From Lepus europaeus (lineage: Eukaryota > Chordata > Mammalia > Lagomorpha > Leporidae), in the NCBI RefSeq assembly GCF_033115175.1, contig NC_084838.1:38667468-38731467 (forward strand): DNA of 64,000 nucleotides, written 5' to 3'. The position numbers and the translations under genes were made by a program. Below the pieces are notes generated by a model. That model ran no database searches and was not told where the DNA came from. It saw only the letters and a program-made list of their open reading frames with translations. This document shows, piece after piece, positions 11,966 through 24,120 of the stretch (its first letter is position 1; each line of letters starts with the position of its first letter).

Positions 11966-12297
11966 TTTTTTTAAAAAAGATTTTATGTATTTGAAAGGCA
12001 GAGTTACAGAAAGAGAGGGAAAGACAGGGAGACAGAGGTCTTCCATCCACTGGTTCATTCCTTTAATGGCCACAACAGCTGTTGCTGGGCCATGCTGAAG
12101 CCAGGAGCCAGGAGCTTCATCTGGGTCTCTTACACTGACACAGGACCCAAGGACTTGGGCCATCTTCCACTGCTCTCCCAGGCACATTAGCAGGAAGCTG
12201 GATTGTAAATAGAGCAGCCTGGACTCCAACTGGCGCCCATATGGGATGTCAGTGTCACAGGCCATGGCTTTACCCACTATGCCACGATGCCAGCCCC
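11966..12297 (-). repeat. C-repeat SINE, minus strand
   Basis: TTTTTAAAAAAGATTTTATG start, GA-rich block, CCAGGAGCCAGGAGCTTCAT and head ending CCACGATGCCAGCCCC. The flanking L1 text (GCAAAGTCTT on both sides) suggests a target-site duplication. Confidence 0.9.
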
Positions 12298-12390
12298 AAG
12301 AGCAAAGTCTTAAATGTTGATAAAGTCCAAGTTTAACACTTGCTTCCATTAGGGTTGAGTTTCTTGCCTCTTAAGAAACTTTTGCCTGTT

Positions 12391-14607
12391 CTGAGGCCAC
12401 ACTTCTTTTTCTCCTGTATTTTCTTCTGGACTCTTTATAGAACTTAAGCACTCAGACTGGTGATTCGTTGTTGTTGTTTTTCCTCTTTCTTGTATGAATA
12501 TCCAGCTGTTCCAGAACCATCGACTCGCCAACCGGCTTGAGCTTGCCTTGAGTCTCGATGTGATAGGTGTCTGAAGGTGCTCTAAATCTTGGCTGCTCAT
12601 TCCAGGGCCTTTGACGTGCCGGTGACCCTGCTGACAATCTGATTGGATGATATATCCAGCCACTCTCCAAAGGGGATGCAGGAACACAGGAACTTGGGCC
12701 TGCTTTGTGTGTTGTGGGGGTTGGGGGAGTCTTGGGGATTGTGCCCTGTGCACTTCCAGGTGCCTGTCACAGGCCGGTCACCAGGGAGGAGCAGAGAACC
12801 AGCCGATGTTGGAGAACTCACCCTGAGCCTATCAGAAGATTTACTGCCTCAGTGTCACTCACTGCCTCTAGTCGTGGGCCACAGCCTGAGGCAGACAGGG
12901 TGCCAGGTTCCAGCTGACGGACGCAGTAGCATCTTCCTCTCATTCTAGCTTCTCTGGTTCTTTTCCATTCCAGACACAGAAATTCTCCATTTCCCCAGTA
13001 GGAGGCTGGAAACCTTTGCCATCATAGCCTGAATTCTCTCTCCTGCAGCTCTCACTGAACTCTGATGGTAAACCCAAACTTTGCTCTGAGTCTACATGAG
13101 GAAATTCTGGATTTAAAACACCAACTTGTTCTCCCTTGTAGCCACTCTGTGAGATTATTGTCTAGTTTGGCACTCTAAGAGAGAAGCAAATGATTTCTTT
13201 CAGCAAAGCTCTGTCCAGCCTCATGAATTAATGAAATCTACTGATTGAACCGTGGTTGATACTGGGCATCAAGATTTTGGGAATACATAATCCACACTGG
13301 TCAGGATCTCATTTCTGGCAAGGTGGAAGCATCAGGTTTCTCAAGCAACCCCCCAGATGAGTGTGGAAACCGACTGAGTGTGCTAAAGAGTATGCAGAAA
13401 AGTGCCCTCCAAAAACATGCTGATGAGCACTCCAAGAAGCGAGCCATACTCAAAGGCCAAAAACAGTGCAATCTGGAACAAGGTGCAGGGAACACCTTGG
13501 CAGGCTCGACACCTGCGTATTCGTCAGGGATGTACTCTCTGGACCCACCTCGGATTCACTGAAGCTAATTCTGCATTTTTGCAAGATCCCCAGGTTCTCA
13601 AACTAGTGAGTCAAGAGCACATTGAAGTTGGGGAGCACCCATCTGAGGTGCTTGCAGAACCCCAAATGGCAGATTCAGAAGTGTCCACCAGAGGGCAGAA
13701 TAGCAGCAGGCATGGAGTCACAATCAGCCATGCCAGTCCCCACACGTCCGTTAGCTGACGTTAGGAATTTGGGGTGATTGCTCAGGGACTGTGGAAGTAG
13801 TGAATGGAGGGAAGCTTGGAGGAACCCCCTAATCAGACAGTGGCAGGCTGTGGGCTGTGCGCCATGAATCCTACCTGTTCTATTCTCCCCAGCTGTTCTG
13901 CCATGTGTCCGAGAGGGGTGATGACACACACTCCCTTGCAGTCAAAGAAGTTGAGTTCCAGAGAGGGAAAGGGACACAGTAGCCCAGTGCTCAGCAATGG
14001 CAGGTGGTGTTGGAGCCTGGGCTGGGAGGCAGCCTGGCCCCGAGAGCACCCCCAAGGGGCAGGGCAGTGCAGGTCCGCCCGCCCCCGACTCTGCAGCCCT
14101 GAGGGACCCGCCTCCCTTCAGCTGCTCTTTGAACACTCTCCTGTCTTCTCTGGCCGTGCCAGAAGCAGCTGTTGTAAGAATTCGATTTGGATCGTTTATA
14201 GCCTCTCCACAACACTCGGAGTCCCAGGCTTAACCCCTCAGAGAACAAAGCATCGGTCTGAATTGGGAACAAACAGGACGAGGCCTGCACCCCAGCGGGA
14301 CCCTGGCGTCCTGGTGGTCCCTGAATCTGCAGCCAGCGCCAGCTGAGAGCCCTGACTCCTCAGTGAATTTTCATTCCAACTCGTTCGGTTTTGCTCTTTC
14401 ATCTATAAAAACAAAGATCCACTTGAGCAACTGCAAGGAAATTTTTCCTCTTCTTTTTTCTTTTTTTCCTAAGTAACAATACATTTGGGTTGATTAGAGC
14501 AATCATATAAAATTCGAGAACAGAAATCTCAATAAAGATCCAGCTGTTTGAGCCTGAATCATATGTGTTCAGACGATAAGAAAATGTAAAACTGAGAGAA
14601 AGCCAGG
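12391..14607. other. Gene-poor unique sequence
   Basis: Overlapping ORFs on both strands include a 180-codon frame at 13804-14346 and 79- to 118-codon frames at 13323-13758. None shows a recognisable domain, repeat or codon pattern to separate it from chance, and ORFs of similar length face them on the other strand. I see no supported gene here. Confidence 0.45.
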
Positions 14608-14629
14608 GATTCTAAGAAGTCTCCGTTGC

Positions 14630-15100
14630 ATCCTACATTCACCACTGGTGGGTCTATAAATTAGTACAGCCAGTATGGAAAACATGTAAATTCATCACAT
14701 AAGTTAAAACTAGAACCACATATAATCCAGCAATGCTACTAGTGGGATATCACCAGTGGAATGAAATCGATATGTCAGGGAGATACCTGCTCTCCCATGT
14801 TCATTGCAGCATTATCCGCAATGGCCAAGATATGGAATATATACAGGTCTACACACACATACACACACAGTGGGGTCTAATTTGGCCTTTCAAAGGAGGG
14901 ACATCCTGCCATTTGCAGCAGCATGGGTGAACCTAGAGGGCACTGTGCTAAGTGAAGTAAGGCAGACGCAGGAAGACAAACACTGCATGAGCTCACTCGT
15001 ATGTGGAAATGAAGGCGCAGATCTCACAGAAGCAGAGAGTAGACTGGCTGTCTGGTGGATGAGTGGGAGGTTTGAATGGGGAGAGTTTAGCTAAGGTTAC
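14630..15100 (+). repeat. L1 3' region fragment (copy A)
   Basis: Contains GTACAGCCAGTATGGAAAAC, CATTGCAGCATTATCCGCAA, GGCCAAGATATGGAATATAT and CGTATGTGGAAATGAAGG, which are phrases of the 3' region of mammalian L1 in sense orientation. The matching copy is at 35527-35997. Confidence 0.7.
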
Positions 15101-15235
15101 CTTTAGGGTCCAGCGATTTTCTCCGGCCTTTCCAGATGGCTAGGGTCTCCAGGCAACATGTAATTTCCCACTTACCCCTAGAACCTGGGACTCTATCAAT
15201 CAGGGCTCTGTTTAAAACTGGCAAGATGCCAGCTG

Positions 15236-15572
15236 TTGGGGGCAGCACTGTGGTGTAGTGGGTTAACCTGCTGCCTGCAGTGCTGGCATCTCAAATGGGC
15301 AACGATTTGAGCCCCGGCTGTTCTGCTTCCCATCCAGCTCTCTGCTTATGGCCTAGGAAAGCATTGAAAGACGGCCCAAGTCTGCAGGCCCTTGCACCTG
15401 CATGGGAGACCCAAAAAAAGCTCCTGGCTCCTGGCTTCAGTTCGGCCAGCCCAGCTCCAGCCATTTGGGGAGTGAACCAGCAGATGGAAGACCTCTGTCT
15501 CTATGTCTATCTGTCTCTCTCACTGCAACTCTGCCTTTCAAACAAATAAACCAATCTTTAAAAAAGAAAACA
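15236..15572 (+). repeat. C-repeat SINE (copy A)
   Basis: GGGGGCAGCACTGTGGTGTA head to AAACAAATAAACCAATCTTT tail. The paralogous copy is at 36133-36469, so the insertion predates the duplication. Confidence 0.9.
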
Positions 15573-17376
15573 AGATGGCAGCTGTTGCTTCAGGTCTCAG
15601 AAGTCACGTGTAACCCTGGGTTAGCACTCGGTCCGCGTTAGGATCATCCGTACAGACGGGATGTTGGCGGCCCCAGCCCTGGGCCCATGCTTCTGATTAA
15701 TCAGAGCTAAAGTACCTTCTGGAATGGTTTCAGGGTCCTTATGCACCTCCTGGAGGAAAGCCGGGAATTCTGCCCCCTGGGTCTTTTGGGCGCCCACTTC
15801 TATTTGTTCTTGATTTAAAAACACAGTAGCAACCAATTTGGTTAGCAGTTTTCTTCCCCAAGAGTGGGGTGGGGCACTCAGAAACACACAAAAATGAGTG
15901 CGTCAGCTCATGAGAACCTGCTTCGCAAGGCGGAGGCTCCAGAAGTCTCTTTCGATCTCCTTTCCCGGAAACTCTTTCAGTATTACACTCCTCCTTAGGA
16001 CGACAGACCCTTGCAGCAGCCTACAAGTTACTTGGCTTCCCCTCTTCCATCTCTAGTGTGACCCAGGGTTCCACGGGGGAGGTTTGGGTTTTAGCCCTAG
16101 GAGATAATCAGGGACCTCCATAGCCCCTGGATCTTCCCCTGCATGGAGGAGCTGCAGGATTGAGTTTGCCCTTGGCCACTCCCACTGCCAACGGCTCTCC
16201 AGTTCCAGCATGCATATGGCTGAGGCTGTAACTTAGTCGGTGGCCTATGGTTGGTACCATAGTGGGGGCGTGGGGTTACTCACCCATAGTGGCTCCTCCC
16301 ATCCTTCTGGGTTACCTGGAACAGCCTAGATGGCAACCACCAACAAAGCCAGGTGTCTTTGCATCTCTCTGTTCTCTCCTGCTGTGTCTGGGTTGTTGAC
16401 ACTTTAAAGGCAATCTCCACCAGCGGACAGGGATTAGCCTCAGGCCCCATAGCCAATTTCTGCAGCTTATCTGGCCATCGGGGGCTTGACTACCTGCAGA
16501 GGTGGATTTGTGAGTTGGAAAAATGCCCCTCATCAGTGGTGGGAATCTTCTGGGCTGGCTCTTAGGCCTTACCGTGTGCCGGCCAATGAACCTGGTGGAG
16601 GAGAGACAAGTCTGCCACCCCCGTGCTGGGTGATGCTGGTCGTGCCATCAGGAAGGGGTGGGAGTGGTGCCAGCCAAGCTGTTCCCACAGACAGAGGGCT
16701 AGCCAGAGTCTGGGGAACAGGGTAGGGGCTTTTGCAGATCCTCTTTCCAGTTATTCTATTTTTCCACTGAGGGACTTCCAGAAGAGCCAGATTTTATTTC
16801 TCATTCAATGTTTCTCTTCATCTTGGGACATACAAGTCACCAGGCAAGAAGGACACAGAAAACTGCACATGGCAAGGATGGAGGATGGAGCCCTATGCAG
16901 GAAGTTTGCTCTTGTATATGTGATGAAAGAGTTGTCACCCGACTGGGCAAGCAGAAAAAACTGGCGAAGCTCAGAAATCATTAGGCAATTCACGAAGGAG
17001 AAATACAATCCCAGACATAACAACCAGAGCAGTGGCAAGAAAAACCAAGACATCAGACACTCCTGCCATCACCGAGCTCCCAGCACAAAACAGGACTGAT
17101 TCTGAGATTTCTCTGCCTGTCCCTGTTCCCAGGAGCAAGCGAGCCCTGGATGGGCCACCGTCAACTGCTTCACTCGCTAGGGACAGTCCTATCTCCTATC
17201 TGGGTTTGCCCATTTTGATAGTGAACACAAGGGGCTCATTCACCCGGGGGTCACCCAGTAATCGACCTTGAGCAGGAGTTGCTCTGGGAAAGCTTTATCT
17301 CCTGTGACAGGGGCCGAGACAGTGGGTAGGGAGCCACCCCAAGAAGAGAGGCCATTGGCCGGTGCTTCCACAGCAG
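15573..17376. other. Unique duplicated sequence, no gene recognised
   Basis: GC-moderate sequence shared with 36470-38300. A 158-codon ORF (16623-17099) is conserved between the copies only because they are recent duplicates. It has no recognisable domain. Confidence 0.5.
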
Positions 17377-18404
17377 TTAGGGGAGCATCCCAGGTGCAGC
17401 AGGAGGAGCTCGGAGGCACACTTCCTGGCAGTCTGCAGCTCTCTGACAGTCACGCAGGTGGGTGGTTTGAGTCACCAGGGTCCCCGCTGTGGCCTTCATG
17501 TCCTTGTTCCTGAGGCTGTAGATGATGGGGTTCAGCATGGGGGTCAGAAGTCCGTAGAAGAGGGAGATGAATTTGTCTGCAAGGTCCTGCTTGTCTGCCC
17601 CCAGGGGGTCCTTGGACTTGGGCTTCCCATCCATGAAGAGGATGGTCCCGTAGAAGATAATCACCACAGTGAGGTGGGCAGAGCAGGTGGAAAAGGCCTT
17701 TTTCCTGCCCTCAGATGATGGGATCCTCAGGATGGTGGTGAGGATGAACACGTAGGAGATGGAAATGAACAGGACTGGGACAGCAAGGAAGATCATGTTG
17801 GCTACAACCATGCTGACCACGTTGATGGAGATGTCAGCGCAGGCCAACTTCAGCACAGCCAGGATCTCACAGGTGACGTGGTTGATGATGTTGTCCCCAC
17901 AGAAGGATAATTGTACCACAAGAGAGACCTGGACCAAGGAGTTGGCTCCACCAGCCACCCAGGAGCCGGCAGCCATGGGCACATAGGCAGCCTCGCTCAT
18001 GACCACGGGGTACCTAAGGGGGTGGCAGATGGCCACGTAGCGATCAAATGCCATCATGCCCAGGAGCACACACTCTGTGGCTCCCATGGCAAAGGAGAGG
18101 AACATCTGGACGGCACAGCCTGAGAAGGAGATGGTCTTCCTGGGGGTCAGGAAGCTGTCGAGAATGAGGGGACCGAGGAGGTGGTGTAGCACCCGTCCAG
18201 GAGGGAATGGGCCCAGGAAGAAGTACATGGGCGGGTGCAGGCGGGTGTCCAGGGCGGTCACCAGGAGGAGGACCTGTTGCCCAGCAGGATCCCCGGGTAC
18301 ATGGACAGGATGAGCACGAAGAACGTCTTCTCCAGCGTTGGGTGGGCTGAGAGTCCCAGGAGAATGAACCTCACCATGGGGAAGGTACTATTCGTCTCAT
18401 CCAT
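17377..18404 (-). pseudogene. OR2S2-like (pseudogene): OR2S2-like olfactory receptor pseudogene (copy A)
   Basis: Class II odorant-receptor family (seven-helix GPCR of olfactory neurons). Reading starts at ATG 18404 ([11 protein letters not shown]). The frame breaks near 18277, where one base is missing next to GGGCAAC compared with the intact receptor at 58698. A second region around [14 protein letters not shown] is out of frame through a 2-base and a 1-base loss that cancel. From there an uninterrupted frame runs through [27 protein letters not shown] and [11 protein letters not shown]. The C-terminus diverges after a deletion junction at 17403. Human OR2S2 is the closest relative I recall. 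One net frameshift in the N-terminal third means no normal receptor. Confidence 0.88.
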
Positions 18405-19049
18405 GGTGCGTCTTCTCTGACACTTCCGGGAACTCAGAAGGTCAAGTCCAGTGTTCTCTTCCTCCAGGTGTGCTGAGGCAGTCGGGTGAGAATCTTTGCC
18501 CTAATGCACAATGGGGGAATAGCCCTGACCATGTGCTCACCTGGGTGTGGTTCTAGGAGCAACACAGTAGAGTTCAGCATTTAGCTTTGGCTGTGAGAAC
18601 AAACAGGTTCACTTGGACCAACTTTCTTGTAGATGGCACTTAGAAAAACTAGACAGAAGGTGCAAATGGGGTGGGAGACATTGCAGAGGTAACAGGACAA
18701 CAGGAGGTGTGGGGTCACGGTTCTGGGAAAAGCAGGGGTTGGGGAAGTGCGGACAGCCTGGAGATTGTGTCCCAAAGTGGGGCTTTGAAGCCTCTCGAGG
18801 CACCGCCAGCAGCCCCTGGAGATGGGCAACAGGTTCTGGGGTACAAAGTCCACTGTGAGGGCCCCCAACTAAACTTTTTGGAATGGGATCACAAAGGGCA
18901 GCGCAATAGAACAAGGATAGGTAAGAGGAAGCAGGTGTCAGTCTGCATGTTCCCACAGCCCTGAGGTCAGGCTGAGCTGGTCCCAGACCTTCGAGGCTCC
19001 CAGTACCTGAGAGGCAAACACTAACATCACCCCAGTATTGAGACAACTT
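18405..19049. other. Duplicated non-coding sequence upstream of OR pseudogene
   Basis: Shared with 40210-40854. No gene or repeat was recognised. Confidence 0.5.
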
Positions 19050-19402
19050 CTTTTTTATTTCTTAAAGATGTATTTATTTATTTGAAAGGCAGAATTAGAG
19101 AGAGGGTTAGGCAGAGGCAGAGATAGAGAGAAAGAGAGAGAGGTCTCCCACCTGCTGGTTCACTCCTCAAATGGCTGCAACGGCCAAGGCTGGGCCAGGC
19201 AGCAGTCAGGAGACAGGAGCTTGATCAAGTCTTCCACACAGGTGCAGGTGCAGGTGCAGGTGCAGGGGCCTAAGCCCTTGGGCCATCTTCCGCTGCTTTC
19301 CTGGGATCAGGAGCAGGGAACTGGATCGGAAGTGGAGCAGCCAGGACTGGAACTGGCGCCCATATGAGATGCCGGTGTTGCTGCTGCACCATAGTGCTGG
19401 CC
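19050..19402 (-). repeat. C-repeat SINE with GGTGCA hexamer expansion (copy A)
   Basis: GATGTATTTATTTATTTGAAAG start, GA-rich block and head. About 19240-19266 carries four CAGGTG-type hexamers in a place where most copies have one. The same expansion is in the paralogue at 40855-41204. Confidence 0.88.
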
Positions 19403-20149
19403 CTGGTGCAATTTCTATAAATAATTTTGGAAATATAACTGCTGGCATACATTGTAAACATAAGGCACACAAGGTGATAACACGATATTAATGAACACCA
19501 AAAAAAAAAAAAAAAAAACCAAAACCAAAAACCAGAAAAATCAAGCATCCTCATCCTTGGCCCAGGCAGGAGCCTAGAGGACACTGCTGAGAGAAGCAGC
19601 CCACGTTTGACACTCACAGTGCCACGGCCTGAAAGTCCTGCTGATCCTTTTGTAAACGTGGAGCAGCCGGCGGGCCCCTGGGGCACTGCAACCCTGCAGC
19701 TTCCCCTTGGCTTCATCTTCTGCTGCCTGACCCAAGGCACCGCGCTCCTGAGACTGTTTGCAGAACCTGCGGTCCTGCTGTGAGCGCTTCTTTCTGGGAA
19801 GCGTAACTCTCTCCCCAGACTTCTAGGCGTTCTTAAAGTAGCATTTGTTCTGGCCCAGTACAAAACCTGGTTGCAAGTGCATTGAGTCACATGACGAGAT
19901 AGTCACCAAACAGGGACAGTGGTACAAGGCAGGAAGAGGGTTCAGGCTGGGGGAGGAGCCCCCAGAGAAGGTGACCCCAGCCTGTGGTGTGCTGCCGGTG
20001 GCTCGCACTGGATCATCAATTATTATCATGAGTTATTCACAGTTTCCGCTCAGTTTCCACTCAGTGACTTCCTTGGTAGCTTGAAGTCGACCATGATGAG
20101 AATATTTACATCACAGAAATCAGCAAATGCTACAGATCAACGGTAGTAT

Positions 20150-20193
20150 TTTTTTTTTAAGATTTATTTATTTATTTTAAAAGTCAGAGTTAC

Positions 20194-20224
<31 letters not shown>

Positions 20225-20310
20225 CAGAGAGAGGTCTTCCATCTGCTGGTTCACTCCCCAAATGGCTGCAACAACCAGGGCTGGGCCAGGAAGAAGCCAG
20301 GAGCCAGGAG
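20150..20310 (-). repeat. C-repeat SINE fragment, minus strand (copy A)
   Basis: AAGATTTATTTATTTATTTT, a (GAGACA)n-like block, TGGTTCACTCCCCAAATGGC and GCCAGGAGCCAGGAGCT, then an abrupt end. The tRNA-like head is missing. The paralogue is at 44902-45064. Confidence 0.85.
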
Positions 20311-23047
20311 CTCAAGGCATTTTGAGTTGGTTGTTAAATCTCTGCCAGCACACTGCTGGAGTGCAGAGTGGCAGTGAGCCCGAGAAGGGAAGCGGGGAAG
20401 CCTCCCTGGCCGCAGGGGCTGCTACTAACAAAGGTGGAATGAGCCGGCTGGCAGTGACCAGCAGGGGGAAGTTGCTGGGGCCTGAAGGTGCCAGCAGGTG
20501 ATGCTCCTGGGAGGAAGGCAGGGCCCTAGCGGCTGCTCCTGTCGGGCATGTGGAGGCCGATGAGGTTTTAGCAAAGGTCTGATATGACCGCATTTGCATT
20601 TTAGGTTGGTTACTTTGGGCACAGTATGGAGGGAACTAGGAGAAGAGGACAAGGACCGGAGACGTAGGGAAACACTTCGGGAAAGGACAGGTAAGTCCGT
20701 GGCCTGGACAACGACAGAGGGACATGGTGAGGACAGGAAGATTCAAAAATTGTTTGGTGGATTAAAAAATACAGTGTTCCCTTTTGTGGGATGTAGCCGG
20801 CAGGAGAGAGGGTAGAATCAGTATTTCTGGCTCAGATGTTGGGAGGATGCTGCTGACCCCACTAAGGTGTTAACCAGATTGCTGGTTTCAGGGGAGAAGA
20901 TGGATTCTGTGGGGGGCATGGTGGGTCTGAGGCCCTGGGGAATACCCAGGTAGAGATGGGGCAGAACTCTGAGCAGGGGGTGAAGGTTTCTGACTTTTCA
21001 GCCTGTCCATCACTCAGGGAAGTGGTGGCGGTGGCTTGGCTGTCCCTGGATGGGACTCTAACTGTGTTACCACGGGAGATGTCAGAGGCCTCCTAAGAAG
21101 CAAAGTCACAGGATTATAGGAGTCCTTGGCCACAGGGCCACGGGAGCCCAACTGCTGTGACCCGAGATAGGAAGATGGGGATAGGAAGAAGGCACTCCAC
21201 CAGAAGGACAGAGAAAAACGCCCCGGGACCAGTGACCCAGGGGAAGTTAGCTGGGGGGTGACAGTCAAAGGTCAAGGGTCAAGGGTCAGCAGCTGCTCTG
21301 CTGGGTCTGAAAGAATCCCTTCCCTCCACTTAGATGCCATCAAAGTCATAACTGGGACTCCAGTCTGCTGCCCTGAGCATGCTCCCTAATCATCTGGAGG
21401 ACTTAAGTCAGACGCAAAACACCCGTGTACACCCACCCGCACACACCCACCCGCGCATGCGCCAGAGACTGACTGAGGTCTAGGTGGCATCCAAGGACCT
21501 GCGAAGTCCCCAGGTCCCGGGTGCTGCTGCTGCTGCTGCTGCCTGCCTCTGGGTCGCACCTGAGCTGTCTGCGGCTCGATTTCTTGCTAATGCGGTGCTG
21601 GGGAGACTCAGGGCACTGGGATCTGGGGCCCTGCTAGCCATGTTTCCCTTCATGAATCAGAGCCTCCGACAGACCAGCCCAGGGATATTTGGGTTTGGTC
21701 AAGGCAAAGCTTGGTGCATCAGAAATCTCATTCCCGGATGTCTGTGGGGGGGAGGTGGATATGGAGAGCTGATTTGCCAAGGACGAGCGGAAGGGACCAA
21801 GGGGTCGGTGAACCCCAGGCTTTCCCGGGTCAGCAGACACCTGTGCCACCCGAGGACAGACGTGGCCGTGGCATTCCCCCGGAAGTCACAGGAGCTTCCT
21901 TGAGATCCCGCGTGTGAAGGGGCTGATGCTGCCCAGAAATCTAGAGGTTCCACCCGGAGTCAGAAGAAGAACATTGTTTGGAAGGGGGAAAAGAACCACC
22001 GCCCTCTGGGGATAAAACCCCGACCAGACCCAGACCCCTGAGGAGGGAAGGGGACGGAGGCCAGGTGGGGTGGGGGTGGGCAAAGCTGTGCCTCCCCAAG
22101 GCTGGGAGACCACTCGCCGAGGCAAGCCCTCTGCTCCAACCAGAGCAAGAGGAGCAGGGCAGAGTGGCTGCGCACCCCCCAGGGCGGGGACCAGAGCTGG
22201 GGGACACCTGCTGTAGAAGCCACTTGGATCCCGATTGACATTCCAACGCTCATTCAAGTGTGAGCCCCAAGTGTCTGGCAGAGAATCCCACAACATCTCT
22301 CAACTCCTGCAGAAATCTGAGCGGCTAGGAGCTCCGAGGTCAAAGAGAACAGCCACCGCCGCCAGAGTGTCAGGGTGTGGTGCAATGGGGAGGGTCCTCC
22401 ACCCGATCACACTCAGGGACCCTTCCACTGCCGGCTCCACGGTGCTTCAGATGCCACCCATGTGGGCCAACCAGTCCTGCAGCTTTCTGGACAGCACATG
22501 AGTACCCTACCGTTGACTCCTGACCCTAGCTAGCTGGAGCTGGTACAGACTTCACAGGATGAGGGCTCAGTCTCCCAAGCCTGCCCCCACTTCTGGCACC
22601 AGTCCCAGTTCCGGGTCACCCTTCCTTCTCACCGACCAGCAGCCAGGGGTGCCTCCACAAACCCCTCCTCAGCTCCCGTCATTTGCTTCGACGGCTCACA
22701 AAAATCAAAGAAACGCTTGACTTTCATTGACCAGTTTATCATACAGGACACAACTCGGCAAGAGCCACATGGAAGAGCTGTGTAGGGCAGGTGGAGGGGG
22801 AGGGTGGGGCTTCCATGCCCCCATGCACCCTCCCTCCCCCCGCCCAGTGCACTGCTGTCCCGCTCTGCCACGTGCTCACCACCCAGGAAGCTCTCCCAGC
22901 CCCTTGGGTTTGGGACTTTTTCTGGTAGTCCGTCTATGTAGGCATAATTGATTAAATCATTGGCCATTGGTGATTGATCTCAATCTCCAGCCCTCTCTCC
23001 ATTCTGGGAGTTGGAGGTGGGGAGGGGCTGAATGTTACAAGCTCTCT
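20311..23047. other. Duplicated unique sequence, GC-rich, no gene recognised
   Basis: Shared with 45065-47807. Contains a short CTG tract at about 21523 (six units here, seven in copy B near 46277), a CA/CCC-rich patch at 21420-21465 and GC-rich sequence at 21980-22230. ORFs in this stretch are preserved between copies only through recent duplication. Confidence 0.5.
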
Positions 23048-23382
23048 GGGGGCCAGCACTATGACATAGTGAGTAAAGCCGCCGCCTGTAGTGCCTGCAT
23101 CCCATATGGGCACCAGTTGGAGTTCCGGCTGCTCCCTTCCCATCCAGCTCACTGCTAATGGCCTGGGAAAGCAGCAGTAGATGGCCCAGGTCCTTGGGCC
23201 CCTGCACCCACGTGGGAGACCCAGAAGAAGCTCCTGGCTCCTGGCTTCAGATTGGCACAGCTCTGACAGTTGCCACCAACGGGGGAGTGAACCAGCAGAT
23301 GGAAGACCTCTCTCTCTCTGCCTCTCCTTCTCTGTCTGTGTAACTCTGACTTTCAAATAAGTAAAATAAAGCTTAGAAAAAA
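23048..23382 (+). repeat. C-repeat SINE (copy A)
   Basis: GGGGGCCAGCACTATGACAT head to TTCAAATAAGTAAAATAAAG tail. The paralogue is at 47808-48142. Confidence 0.9.
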
Positions 23383-24120
23383 GAAGTGGAGCAGCCAGGA
23401 GCCGAACAGTTGCTCGTCTGGGATGCCACTTAACAAGCGCCTCTCCATTGTGCCAACTACAAGAAACCAGCTCAGCGGTGAACACCTGGATCACAGAGAG
23501 TATTCCCTAGTCACAGCTTCATCTGCACGCACCAGTCCTGAGCTGGGCTCAAAGGATGGGCAGGAAAGCAGCAGAAGCAACGCCGCGGCCGCCCCGTTCC
23601 TCCCAGGCCAGACAGGCTGCCCGGCGTATTCCCCCACGGCTTCCCTCTGGTCCTCGAGGTTTGCTGTATTGTATATGAGTGTTGCTTCTGCTGATCTCAA
23701 GTTCACTGGCTGAGGACCCTATAACAAGAGAAACGCACACACATGTGTTCAACACACGTTTTGTGTGACACAGGGGGCTTCATACGGAAGTGAAGAGCCC
23801 GCGACACAGTTAAGCCTGAGAGTTCTTTGTAGAAAGTGGAGACTGGAGAGTCGCGGGGCAACGTGATGGGGCCAAGAGCAACCACGTGTAGTCAGCTGGG
23901 CGTCCTCTCGGCCCGCGTCCTGTGCGGTTCTTACGCCCTGCCTCAGGGGAGGAGGGTGAGGGAAGGTCAGAGAGATAGTCTACACGTGCCCTTTCTCAAA
24001 CTCCTTCAGCTTACGCTGTTCGGCATGCCAGGGTGCCAAATGTGGGGTCACCTGCCATCTGGTGACCTTTGATTCTTCTCTGGTGCGCGTCTCACACCCC
24101 TCATCTGGCTCTCAGTCCTG

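Larger units (their letters stand above)
10125..12390 (-). repeat. Old L1 (L1ME-like) on minus strand, split by SINEs
   Basis: Segments at 10125-10582, 11048-11365, 11703-11965 and 12298-12390 read as one antisense old L1. Signs include TTTATTGAGCTATAATTTGC, TAGGTAATATTCCATGGCC, TATTTCCAGTTTGTGGCTAC, GAGAGTTCTTTATATATTG and the GTCCAAGTTTAACAC phrase near the end. At least three SINE insertions interrupt it, so the L1 predates them. The intermediate pieces are less certain than the ends. Confidence 0.65.

Noticed and set aside
13323-13758. Overlapping 79- and 118-codon frames that look exon-like
   Set aside because: No splice signals that make a consistent gene and no family match. Left as unassigned.
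13804-14346. 180-codon plus-strand frame
   Set aside because: Arginine/serine/proline-rich with no family resemblance, and 64- and 99-codon frames oppose it. Not enough to call a gene.
16623-17099. 158-codon ORF identical in both duplicates (also 37520-37996)
   Set aside because: Identity is expected from the recent duplication. No domain and no start context support it.
18361-18420. Reading the copy A olfactory receptor as functional from an internal start
   Set aside because: The continuous frame (from 18261) would miss helix 1 and begin with an out-of-frame patch, so a working receptor is not plausible.
21484-21903. ORF with a run of alanines, present in both duplicates
   Set aside because: The alanines come from a CTG/GCT tract, and conservation between copies reflects recent duplication rather than selection.
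23703-23885. Possible small gene around 23703-24072, also in copy B
   Set aside because: Only short overlapping frames on both strands, with no recognisable product.
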